Shown here piece after piece: positions 23,215 to 31,368 of a stretch of DNA of 51,384 nucleotides. Origin of the DNA: Legionella drancourtii LLAP12 (GTDB lineage: Bacteria; Pseudomonadota; Gammaproteobacteria; Legionellales; Legionellaceae); contig NZ_JH413822.1 in assembly GCF_000162755.2 (NCBI RefSeq), positions 132,433-183,816 of the forward strand, written 5' to 3'. Both the position numbers and the translations under genes were made by a program. Positions within the stretch are counted from its first letter, which is position 1. Each line of letters starts with the position of its first letter. The notes under the pieces were generated by a model. It was not told the DNA's origin. It searched no databases and saw only the letters and a list, made by a program, of their open reading frames with translations.

Positions 23215-25736
23215 TTGAATTAATCAGTTTTTTAATCAGCAGCACAGGGCTTGTTCTTTTAAGCCTGTTGTTCTGGGAAATCCGCTTGAAAACACGTGAA
23301 CGACTTTTAAAAAAACACAGGTCGCACCAAGCTGGTTTGAGCGATTTGCTCAACTATGCTGCCGTGATTGATGATGGGGTGATTGTTGGTAAAAACGGCT
23401 CATTCATGACCGCCTGGCTTTATAGTGGTGAAGACATTGCCAATACCACCGATGAGGCGCGAGAAATGCTTTCATTTCGTATCAATCAGGCCTTATCGGC
23501 CATGGGTAATGGGTGGATGATCCATGTTGATGCGGTGCGACGGGCCGCGCCTGGTTACAGCGATATAAATCATTCGCATTTTCCTGATGCCATTTCTTTA
23601 GCTGTTGATGAGGAAAGACGGGCACTATTTGAACAACTGGGAACCCTTTATGAAGGGTATTTCGTGATTACCTTGACCTGGTTTCCCCCTGTATTGGCGC
23701 AAAAGCGTTTTGTAGAGTTGATGTTTGATGACGATGGCGTTCATTTGAGTGATAAAGCCAAAACCGATCAGTTGATCGAGGAATTTAATCAATCTTGCCG
23801 GAACTTTGAGTCGCGGATGAGTTCTGGGCTTCATCTTGAAAGACTGGTTGCTGAAAAGGAGTCTAATTCGCCTGTCCATGATAATTTCTTAAGACACTTA
23901 CAATTTTGCATCACAGGCCTTAATCATCCGGTTAACCTGCCTAAAAACCCGATTTATCTTGATGCCTTGATTGGCGGCCAGGAGCTGGTCACAGGGATTA
24001 CCCCTAAAATTGGCAGAAAGTTCATTCAATGCGTGGCGATTGAAGGCTTTCCCATGGAGTCTTTTCCCGGGATTTTAACGGCACTGACCCAATTGCCGGT
24101 TGAATACCGTTGGAGTTCTCGCTTTATCTTTATGGATGCGCATGAGGCCGTCGCGCATTTCACTAAGTATCGTAAAAAATGGAAACAAAAAGTGAGAGGC
24201 TTTTTTGATCAGGTTTTTAATACCAACTCTGGGGTAATTGATGAGGATGCACTGGATATGGTCAAAGACGCGCAATCAGCCATTGCAGAAACCAATTCAG
24301 GCATGGTCGGCCAAGGTTATTACACCTCGGTTGTTATATTGATGGATGAAGACAGAGTTTTAGTTGAAAAAGCAGCATTGATGATTGAAAAGAACATCAA
24401 TGCCTTAGGCTTTACCGCAAGAACTGAAACCATTAATACCCTCGATGCCTTCATGGGCAGCTTGCCAGGTCATGGAGTTGAAAATATCAGAAGGCCTTTG
24501 ATTAACACCATGAATCTGGCGGATTTGTTACCGACGTCCAGCATCTGGACAGGTGAGAATAAGGCGCCTTGCCCCTTGTTCCCTGCATTGTCACCGCCCT
24601 TGCTCCATTGTGTCACCAGCGGAAATACACCTTTCAGGCTGAACCTCCATGTTAGGGATTTGGGCCATGGCATCATGTTTGGTCCAACCCGTTCGGGTAA
24701 ATCAACCCATCTCGGGTTAATTGCCTTGTCCTGGCGGCGATATAAAGAGGCGCGTATTTATTCTTTTGATAAAGGCATGTCGATGTACCCCACCTGCAAG
24801 GCAACCGGTGGCGAGCATTACACTATTGCCGATAAAGCATCAACGCTTACCTTCGCACCCCTGCAGTTTTTATCGGCTAAAGCAGACAGGGCATGGGCTA
24901 TGGAATGGATTGATACCATTCTGGCCTTAAATGGCTTAAACACAACGCCTGCCCAGCGTAATGAGATTGGCCATGCCATCATGAGCATGCATCAAAGTGG
25001 CTCTAAAACTTTGTCTGAATTTGTCATGACTATTCAGGACGAACCTATTCGTGAAACCCTAAAACAATACACTATTGATGGTCTGATGGGACATTTATTA
25101 GATGCCGAAAGCGATGGTCTTGGTTTGTCCTCCTTTATGACATTTGAAATTGAGCATCTCATGGGTTTGGGTGAGAAATTCGCCTTACCAGTTTTACTAT
25201 ATTTGTTTAGACGGATTGAAACCTCGTTGGATGGCAGACCAACCCTTATCCTGTTGGATGAGGCCTGGTTGATGCTGGCGCATCCGGTGTTTAAAAATAA
25301 AATTGCCGAGTGGCTTGATTCCATGGCCAAGAAAAACTGTGTGGTCTTTATGGCAACACAGCATTTATCACACGCAGCAGGCTCTGGCATTCTCGACATT
25401 ATCGTTGAATCCACCGCCACAAAAATCTTTTTACCTAATCTTTTTGCTCGTGATCCAGAGACACGGTTGATTTATGAGCGCATGGGCTTAAACCCGCGAC
25501 AAATCGACATCATAGCCACCGCCCAACCCAAACGCGATTACTACTACGTCAGTGAAAAAGGCCAGCGGCTTTATCAGTTGGCATTAGGACCGCGGGCGTT
25601 AGCCTTTGTCGGGTCAACCGATCCTGACTCTATCGCGCGGATGAAACAGCTGGAACAACAATTTGGCGAACAATGGGTGAATTACTGGCTCTTGGAAAAA
25701 GGCCTCACGTTGAACCAATATGGAGAAGCAGCATGA
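23211..25736 (+). CDS. trbE: TrbE, VirB4-type secretion ATPase
   Basis: An 841-residue protein, close to the RP4 TrbE size. An N-terminal hydrophobic segment precedes the CagE/TrbE domain; the C-terminal ATPase has Walker A GPTRSGKST (about residue 490) and Walker B LILLDEAW (about 678), then MATQHLSHA (sensor-like). VirB4 proteins are the conserved energy centre of all type IV secretion systems. No frame disruption is seen. Its stop overlaps the trbF start (ATGA). Confidence 0.93.
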   Translation: MIELISFLISSTGLVLLSLLFWEIRLKTRERLLKKHRSHQAGLSDLLNYAAVIDDGVIVGKNGSFMTAWLYSGEDIANTTDEAREMLSFRINQALSAMGNGWMIHVDAVRRAAPGYSDINHSHFPDAISLAVDEERRALFEQLGTLYEGYFVITLTWFPPVLAQKRFVELMFDDDGVHLSDKAKTDQLIEEFNQSCRNFESRMSSGLHLERLVAEKESNSPVHDNFLRHLQFCITGLNHPVNLPKNPIYLDALIGGQELVTGITPKIGRKFIQCVAIEGFPMESFPGILTALTQLPVEYRWSSRFIFMDAHEAVAHFTKYRKKWKQKVRGFFDQVFNTNSGVIDEDALDMVKDAQSAIAETNSGMVGQGYYTSVVILMDEDRVLVEKAALMIEKNINALGFTARTETINTLDAFMGSLPGHGVENIRRPLINTMNLADLLPTSSIWTGENKAPCPLFPALSPPLLHCVTSGNTPFRLNLHVRDLGHGIMFGPTRSGKSTHLGLIALSWRRYKEARIYSFDKGMSMYPTCKATGGEHYTIADKASTLTFAPLQFLSAKADRAWAMEWIDTILALNGLNTTPAQRNEIGHAIMSMHQSGSKTLSEFVMTIQDEPIRETLKQYTIDGLMGHLLDAESDGLGLSSFMTFEIEHLMGLGEKFALPVLLYLFRRIETSLDGRPTLILLDEAWLMLAHPVFKNKIAEWLDSMAKKNCVVFMATQHLSHAAGSGILDIIVESTATKIFLPNLFARDPETRLIYERMGLNPRQIDIIATAQPKRDYYYVSEKGQRLYQLALGPRALAFVGSTDPDSIARMKQLEQQFGEQWVNYWLLEKGLTLNQYGEAA

Positions 25737-26461
25737 ATAAAATCAGACAATGGCTAACGCCCGCATCCAAAAAACTAAAACTCACGAATAACCCTTATCT
25801 CAATGCCAAAAGAGCCTGGAATACACACACCGCAGGCTTGATGAAATCACTGCAAATCTGGCAGCTGATAGGCTTAAGCAGTTTACTGGTAGCCTTGGCT
25901 GCCGTTGGCGGATTGATTGCGATTGGAAGCCAGTCAAAGTTTGTTCCCCTGGTATTTCAGCAGGATTACAGCGGTAACACCCTTTCAGTGACTCGTGCTG
26001 ACCGAGTTGGACAGGCAAGTATTGATGATTATCGCACCACGGCTGCGCATTTCATTGAGAACCTGCGCATGGTTAGTGCCGATAGCGAGTTGCAGAAAAA
26101 GGCTGTTTTTCAGGTCTATGCCTATTTAAACCAAAACGATGCGGCACTCACCAAGGTTCAGGAATTCTACAGCGACAAGCAACAATCCAATCCCTTTGAA
26201 AGAGCAGCCCATGAGCTGGTCAGTATCGAAATCAGATCTGTTCTGAAAGAGACTGAGGACACCTGGCAGGTTGATTGGATTGAGACGGCTAGAAATCGCG
26301 ATGGAACCATTAAACAAAAGCCTGCCTTGATGAAGGCTATTGTCACCATGTATCAGGAAAGTGAGATCAATGACATTGCCAGTGAGTCCATTTTGAAAAA
26401 CCCGCACCTGATTTATATCCGCGATTTTAACTGGTCTTATGACTTAAAACATGGGGAATAG
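25733..26461 (+). CDS. trbF: TrbF, VirB8-like inner-membrane scaffold
   Basis: A 242-residue bitopic protein: cytoplasmic N-terminus (NPYLNAKRAWN), one membrane helix (LIGLSSLLVALAAVGGLIAI, about 46-65) and a periplasmic NTF2-like domain (RTTAAHFIENLRMVS ... YIRDFNWSYDL). I choose ATG 25733, overlapping the trbE stop; the 25673 ATG lies in trbE. VirB8-like proteins nucleate the secretion channel. Confidence 0.9.
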   Translation: MNKIRQWLTPASKKLKLTNNPYLNAKRAWNTHTAGLMKSLQIWQLIGLSSLLVALAAVGGLIAIGSQSKFVPLVFQQDYSGNTLSVTRADRVGQASIDDYRTTAAHFIENLRMVSADSELQKKAVFQVYAYLNQNDAALTKVQEFYSDKQQSNPFERAAHELVSIEIRSVLKETEDTWQVDWIETARNRDGTIKQKPALMKAIVTMYQESEINDIASESILKNPHLIYIRDFNWSYDLKHGE

Positions 26462-26463
26462 CT

Positions 26464-27339
26464 ATGAAAAAATTAATCCTTTCATTGGGCTTATTGCTGC
26501 CGCTGGCAGGTTTTGCTCAAGACAATAACGAACTCGCCAACCTGTATTTTTCCAAAAATCTGCCTGAATTATCTGCCCATGATAAGTTGGCTTTAAATAT
26601 CGCTGAGCGTTTTCAACAGGGGGACAAGACCAGCAAGCCTTTTCAATCGTCTGATGGCTCAGTCAGTTTTGTTTATGGTTCTGGTCAAATCAGAGTGGTC
26701 TGCGCACCCTTGCAGGTTTGTGATATTGCCTTGCAGCCAGGGGAAGAATTTAACGATATGAATGTGGGCGACCCGCGCTTTATCGTTGAACCCTCGATTA
26801 CTGGCTCAGGCATGGATCAACAAATCCATTTGCTGATTAAACCTAAAGATGCCGGCCTTGATACTTCGCTGGTGGTCACTACCGACAGAAGAACCTACCA
26901 TTTCCGTTTAAAGTCGGATCGCTATGACTTTATGCCTTATGTTTCATTCACCTATCCCGATGAGGCCAAAGCCAAATGGCGGATGCTGAAACGTATGCAG
27001 GCTGTACGGCAAAAAGAAAATACTTTTGCTGAAACCAATGAGTACCTCGGCAATCTGAATTTCAATTACAGGATTGAAGGCAACGCACGATTTAAACCGG
27101 TTCGGGTCTATAACAATGGCGTTAAAACCATTATTGAAATGCCGGCCAATATGTCGCAAAACGAAGCCCCAGCGCTCTTGGTCTTACGAGGCGGCGGGCT
27201 TTTCAAAAAGCCGGAATCAGTGATGGTCAATTATAGACTGCAAGGCTGTCGCTACATTGTAGACAATGTCTTTGACAAGGCAATTCTGGTTATTGGCAGC
27301 GGCTCATCCCAAGAAAAAATTACCATTACGAGGTGTTAG
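26464..27339 (+). CDS. trbG: TrbG, VirB9-like outer-membrane core protein
   Basis: A 291-residue secreted protein with a clear signal peptide (MKKLILSLGLLLPLAGFAQ). It shows the VirB9 pattern: an N-terminal beta domain with GEEFNDMNVGDPRFIVEP, a middle VVTTDRRTYHFRLKS segment and a C-terminal NYRIEGNARFKPVRVYNNG... IEMP domain. VirB9/TrbG with TrbH and TrbI form the core complex. It starts 2 bp after trbF. Confidence 0.9.
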   Translation: MKKLILSLGLLLPLAGFAQDNNELANLYFSKNLPELSAHDKLALNIAERFQQGDKTSKPFQSSDGSVSFVYGSGQIRVVCAPLQVCDIALQPGEEFNDMNVGDPRFIVEPSITGSGMDQQIHLLIKPKDAGLDTSLVVTTDRRTYHFRLKSDRYDFMPYVSFTYPDEAKAKWRMLKRMQAVRQKENTFAETNEYLGNLNFNYRIEGNARFKPVRVYNNGVKTIIEMPANMSQNEAPALLVLRGGGLFKKPESVMVNYRLQGCRYIVDNVFDKAILVIGSGSSQEKITITRC

Positions 27340-27341
27340 AG

Positions 27342-27752
27342 ATGAAAAAATTAAGTCTGATACTACTGATGATTCTGTTATCAAGCTGTACAACCATGCG
27401 TTATGGCAATTTCACTGCTCCAGCGGAAGGCCGTAATGCTTATCTGGCTCAGGATGCCGTGCAGCAATTAATCCGTATTTATCCCCCGGCGCAGAATATC
27501 TTTTGCCTTAATCAAAAAGTAACTGATGATTTTGGGCGAAGTCTCATTCAAGAGATGCGAAAAAAAGGCTATGGCGTGATTGAAAACGTCCAGAAAAAGC
27601 AAAAGGCCAATTTTTTCTATGTGGTCGATGAGATAGATCTGGGGCAATTGTATCGGGTCAGCCTGTATATCAACAGCCAAGCCTTGAGCAGGCTTTACGA
27701 CAGCAACAAGAACCAGCTTGCCCCAGTTAGCGCCTGGTCGCACAAGGAGTAA
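27342..27752 (+). CDS. trbH: TrbH, T4SS lipoprotein (VirB7 position)
   Basis: About 136 residues. A lipoprotein signal with lipobox LLSSC gives an outer-membrane lipid anchor. The rest is a small alpha/beta domain (NIFCLNQKVTDDFGRSLIQE). I choose ATG 27342 over GTG 27333 since the signal starts MKKLSLIL. Its place between trbG and trbI equals RP4 trbH. Similarity to VirB7 is functional position only, because the protein is longer. Confidence 0.8.
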   Translation: MKKLSLILLMILLSSCTTMRYGNFTAPAEGRNAYLAQDAVQQLIRIYPPAQNIFCLNQKVTDDFGRSLIQEMRKKGYGVIENVQKKQKANFFYVVDEIDLGQLYRVSLYINSQALSRLYDSNKNQLAPVSAWSHKE

Positions 27753-27757
27753 TATTG

Positions 27758-28999
27758 ATGAAACCAAATAATGATTTGCTGACACCTGATTCTTCACCCC
27801 AAAAGCTCAACACAGCCGGTGTGAAACGAGTTAATAATCTACCCCTGGTCATTGCTATTAGTGTTCTGACTGTCTTTGTCCTGCTGATTGCCTTGGTGGC
27901 ATATAAGCGCGGTAATGCACAGAATCAGATCGTAGAACCATTAAAAATTGCGAGTGCCAAAAAAAATACCTTAAGCCTTGCCAATGAGATAGTGGGAAAT
28001 CGCAAGGCCGGGGTCTTGCCAGCTTTTGAAGAAATTCAAACCGCTAAGCCATCAATTGACTTACCGGAACCCCTCCCAAAGCCCAAGGATTTGGAAGATC
28101 AAACTGTTTCAGATACCGAAATAGAGCGCATCCGCCAAGAAAAAACGCAGGATTTTGAGGAAGCGGTCAAGGCCAAGACCGCCATCATGGTTGATAACAC
28201 CCGGTTGAACAATAAAGAGCAGCCAAGAGCATTGCCAGCCAACCAGGATGTAACCATGGATATAGACGTAGCCTCTCACTTTAAAGCACAACTGCAAGCC
28301 TTGCAGCAAAAGCAAAATGCAAGACCCGTGGCCTTGAATATTGGTGGAGAGGAAAACGAGATGCGCTGGCATTTAAACTCAAGGCTTGAAAATCCCAATA
28401 GTCGATTTGAGTTGCGGGCAGGCTCTGTTATCCCCGGCGTGATGGTAAGCGGTATTACCTCGGAATTACCGGGGCAAATCATCGGTCAAGTCTCGCAGAA
28501 TGTTTATGACACGCCAACAGGCAAACATCTTTTGATTCCCCAAGGCACAAAACTGATAGGGGTTTATTCCAGCGATGTGAGCTTTGGTCAAAACTCAGTG
28601 CTGGTTGCTTGGCAAAGACTGGTTTTCCCTGATGGTAAAGCACTGGATATCGGCTCTATGCCTGGTTCAGATAGTGCGGGATATGCAGGCTATCGCGATC
28701 AGGTTGATCATCATTATGCAAGAATATATGGCTCTGCACTTTTGATGTCTGGCATTGTCGCTGGCATTACCTACAGTCAAAATATTAATCAACCCAACCA
28801 ATACGGCTTTGCCCAACCAACCGCGGGCAGTGTTTTAAGTCAGGCCTTAGGCCAGCAATTGGGTGAGGTAACCTCGCAGCTGGTGTCCAAGAATTTGAAT
28901 GTCTCTCCGACTATCAATATTCGGCCTGGCTACCGGTTCAATATTATCGTGGTGAAAGACTTAACCTTTAACCGGCCTTATCGCCAATTTGCTTATTAA
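27758..28999 (+). CDS. trbI: TrbI, VirB10-like core protein
   Basis: A 413-residue protein with a short cytoplasmic tail, one membrane helix (LPLVIAISVLTVFVLLIALV), a Pro/Glu-rich periplasmic linker (about 90-160) and a C-terminal VirB10 beta-barrel domain with FELRAGSVIPGVMVSGI, GKHLLIPQGTKLIGVYSS and VSPTINIRPGYRFNIIVVKD (partial). VirB10 spans both membranes and passes energy to the outer pore. ATG 27758 follows AAGGAG; a TTG three bases earlier is ignored. Confidence 0.92.
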   Translation: MKPNNDLLTPDSSPQKLNTAGVKRVNNLPLVIAISVLTVFVLLIALVAYKRGNAQNQIVEPLKIASAKKNTLSLANEIVGNRKAGVLPAFEEIQTAKPSIDLPEPLPKPKDLEDQTVSDTEIERIRQEKTQDFEEAVKAKTAIMVDNTRLNNKEQPRALPANQDVTMDIDVASHFKAQLQALQQKQNARPVALNIGGEENEMRWHLNSRLENPNSRFELRAGSVIPGVMVSGITSELPGQIIGQVSQNVYDTPTGKHLLIPQGTKLIGVYSSDVSFGQNSVLVAWQRLVFPDGKALDIGSMPGSDSAGYAGYRDQVDHHYARIYGSALLMSGIVAGITYSQNINQPNQYGFAQPTAGSVLSQALGQQLGEVTSQLVSKNLNVSPTINIRPGYRFNIIVVKDLTFNRPYRQFAY

Positions 29000-29014
29000 T
29001 ATAGGAGAAATGTT

Positions 29015-29755
29015 ATGAAATTGAGAATCATGCTTGTTTATCTCTGGTCGCTTCATGCTTTTGCAAGTGGTGCACCTGTGTTCGACGTTGCAAACTGGAT
29101 TCAAAATGCGAAAATGATTACAACTCAACTAAGTGAGTATAAGACGCAAGTTGATCAGTACAAAAACCAGGTTAATCAATACCAGAATATGTTGGCAAAT
29201 ACGAAGTCACTGACTTCCTTTGAATGGGATAACGCCAACTCAGTTATTAATAACTTGCTTGAATCAACGGATACCATTGATTATTACAAGCAAGAAGCTG
29301 GCAGTTTGCAAGGCTATCTTGATCGCTTTCAAAGCCAGGAATATTACCAGAAGACCTCCTGTTTTAATGACAGTGGCCAATGTTCAGCTGAAGACTTAAG
29401 AAAAATCAAACAAGCAAGGCTCGCGTCTTCCGTTGCCGAAAAGCGCGCCAATGATGCCATGATCAGAGGCATCGACAAACAACAGCAAAGCTTAAAAACC
29501 GATTCCGCCAAACTCCGTACCCTGCAATCCCAGGCGCAAAGTGCCGAAGGTCAAAAGCAGGCACTTCAAGCTGCTTCACAATTAGCCAGTCAACAAAATC
29601 ACCAACTCATGCAGATCCGGGGTTTATTGATGGCGCAACAAAATGCCCAAGCGGTAAAAGATGCTGTGGCTGCCGACAAGAAAGCCATTCAATCGGCAGG
29701 AGATGAGCGTTTTCGCGCAGGCAGCTACCACAAAAGCTCAGGGAAAAAATGGTAG
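29015..29755 (+). CDS. trbJ: TrbJ, VirB5-like pilus-associated protein
   Basis: A 246-residue exported protein with signal peptide (MKLRIMLVYLWSLHAFASG) and long coiled-coil runs (heptad-like YKTQVDQYKNQVNQYQNML, about 45-65; AQSAEGQKQALQAASQLASQ, near 170-190). VirB5/TrbJ proteins sit at the pilus tip and aid mating contact. Notable: the last residues GSYHKSSGKKW nearly repeat the end of the next gene product (GSYTKSSGKKW). The gene overlaps an in-frame extension of trbK but not its chosen start. Confidence 0.88.
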   Translation: MKLRIMLVYLWSLHAFASGAPVFDVANWIQNAKMITTQLSEYKTQVDQYKNQVNQYQNMLANTKSLTSFEWDNANSVINNLLESTDTIDYYKQEAGSLQGYLDRFQSQEYYQKTSCFNDSGQCSAEDLRKIKQARLASSVAEKRANDAMIRGIDKQQQSLKTDSAKLRTLQSQAQSAEGQKQALQAASQLASQQNHQLMQIRGLLMAQQNAQAVKDAVAADKKAIQSAGDERFRAGSYHKSSGKKW

Positions 29756-29781
29756 TTCAATTCAAACAACAAGGAGAAACA

Positions 29782-29994
29782 ATGAAAAAAATAGGTCTGA
29801 CAATAGCAGCTCTGGCTTGTTTACTGTCCGGTTGTGACAGTGCAGAAACCAAGGCAAGCAAAAAAGCCGCGCATCTGGCCACCCTTACCTGTGAAAGCAG
29901 CAGAGAAGGTCGCACCAGTGAGGAATTGCAAGTTATTGGGGATGCCTGCTTCAAGCGAGGCAGCTATACCAAAAGTTCTGGAAAAAAATGGTGA
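29782..29994 (+). CDS. trbK: TrbK, entry-exclusion-type lipoprotein
   Basis: A 70-residue protein with lipoprotein signal MKKIGLTIAALACLLSGC (lipobox LLSGC) and two further Cys that may form a disulfide. Small lipoproteins here in IncP trb operons (TrbK) stop redundant entry into cells that already carry the element. ATG 29782 follows AAGGAG. The C-terminus GSYTKSSGKKW matches the TrbJ C-terminus at 10 of 11 positions. The rest is not alike, so a shared tail rather than gene duplication is seen. Confidence 0.75.
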   Translation: MKKIGLTIAALACLLSGCDSAETKASKKAAHLATLTCESSREGRTSEELQVIGDACFKRGSYTKSSGKKW

Positions 29995-29997
29995 TCT

Positions 29998-31368
29998 ATG
30001 AAAAAAAATACAATCACCTGTTTAATTGCACTCTTTATACTGGTGTTTTCCATTAACAGTTATGCCCAAGGCGGCGGTATAGACAGCAGGGATTTGCTGG
30101 ATAATATCCTGTATCGGTTTTCCACCACAGCGTCCATGTGGAGCCAAACCTTGCTCGCCTATGCCCGTTACCTTTTTTGGTCTTTGGCCTTAATCAGCAT
30201 GGTCTGGACTTATGGTCTTATGGCTTTGCGTCGGGCAGATATTCAGGAGTTTCTCGCTGAAACGGTGCGATTTTTTGTGGTTGTCGGCTTTTTTTATTGG
30301 CTTCTAGAGAATGGTCCGGCCATTGCAACAGCCATCATGGATTCCATGCGCAAGCTCGCCGCTAATGCTTCGGGGATTGATGCCCATGTATCGCCATCGG
30401 ATATTGTCGATGTGGGTTTTGATATAGTCTCCAAGGCGATTGATAACTCATCCATTTGGTCACCAGCTGCCACCACAGTCGGCTTGATAGTCGCTGGGCT
30501 GATTCTGGTTGTTTTGGCACTGGTCAGTATTAACATGCTGATTGTCCTTATCACCGCCTGGATTTTAACCTATGGCGGCATTATTCTCTTAGGCTTTGGT
30601 GGTGGTCGATGGACACAGGATATTGCCATTCAATACTACAAAACCGTGCTGGGTATCGCCTTGCAGGCCTTCGCCATGATTTTGATTATTGGCATTGGCA
30701 AGTCTTTTGTTGATCAATATTACGCTGCTATGGCAAAGGACATTTTACTGAAAGAAATGTTTATCATGCTGGTCGTTGCCATTCTTTTACTGGTACTCGT
30801 GAATAAAATCCCACCTGTCTTAAGCGGGATTGTCACGGGTGGCTCAGGTGGTGGAGGTGGTCTGGGCTTGGGTGGTGCCTTGGGTGCTGCAGGAATTGCT
30901 GGCGCCGCTCTGGCCAGCGCTGCTGGCACAGCAAGCGCTGAAGGTGCCGGTGGTTTATCAGCATTGAAGGCGGCCTTCAATGCTGCATCGCGCGTCAGCA
31001 CAGGCACTGTTTCAGATGGCGGTTCTAGCCCTAAATCTGGCGGATTAAGTGAGGCCATGGGGCGGGCGACCCAATTTGCCGGTCACCTCGGATCTCATTT
31101 GGCCTCAGGTGCCGCAGAAGTCGCGCGTGAAAAGGCAGCCTCTATCCGAGAGGCCTTCTCGGCGAAAGTTGCAGAAACCACGGGGGGTAAAATCGCCGAC
31201 GCCATTCATCAACGAATGGATGCTAATAATGACTCATCCCCGCCAACGCCGCCAGACCCACCCGCGCCAAACGTCAGATCAATGGGTGCGCCAGAAGGAA
31301 GTTTTAGCTCAGGCACTGATGAAGTCAGTCAGTTTGTTAATCGCAAGGTCGCCGGAGATAATCAATGA
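29998..31368 (+). CDS. trbL: TrbL, VirB6-like polytopic channel protein
   Basis: A 456-residue protein: signal-like start (LIALFILVFSINSYAQ), about six membrane helices between residues 40 and 280, a very Gly/Ala-rich stretch at 280-315 and a hydrophilic, helix-forming C-terminal half ending in a Pro-rich segment (about 405-430). VirB6/TrbL form part of the inner-membrane channel. It starts 3 bp after trbK and overlaps traG by 4 bp, tying Tra2-type genes directly to Tra1-type genes. Confidence 0.88.
   Translation: MKKNTITCLIALFILVFSINSYAQGGGIDSRDLLDNILYRFSTTASMWSQTLLAYARYLFWSLALISMVWTYGLMALRRADIQEFLAETVRFFVVVGFFYWLLENGPAIATAIMDSMRKLAANASGIDAHVSPSDIVDVGFDIVSKAIDNSSIWSPAATTVGLIVAGLILVVLALVSINMLIVLITAWILTYGGIILLGFGGGRWTQDIAIQYYKTVLGIALQAFAMILIIGIGKSFVDQYYAAMAKDILLKEMFIMLVVAILLLVLVNKIPPVLSGIVTGGSGGGGGLGLGGALGAAGIAGAALASAAGTASAEGAGGLSALKAAFNAASRVSTGTVSDGGSSPKSGGLSEAMGRATQFAGHLGSHLASGAAEVAREKAASIREAFSAKVAETTGGKIADAIHQRMDANNDSSPPTPPDPPAPNVRSMGAPEGSFSSGTDEVSQFVNRKVAGDNQ

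Noticed and set aside
30720-31058. Pro/Ala-rich ORF on the minus strand opposite trbL
   Set aside because: It mirrors the Gly/Ala-rich coding of TrbL; composition is a shadow effect and there is no ribosome site.
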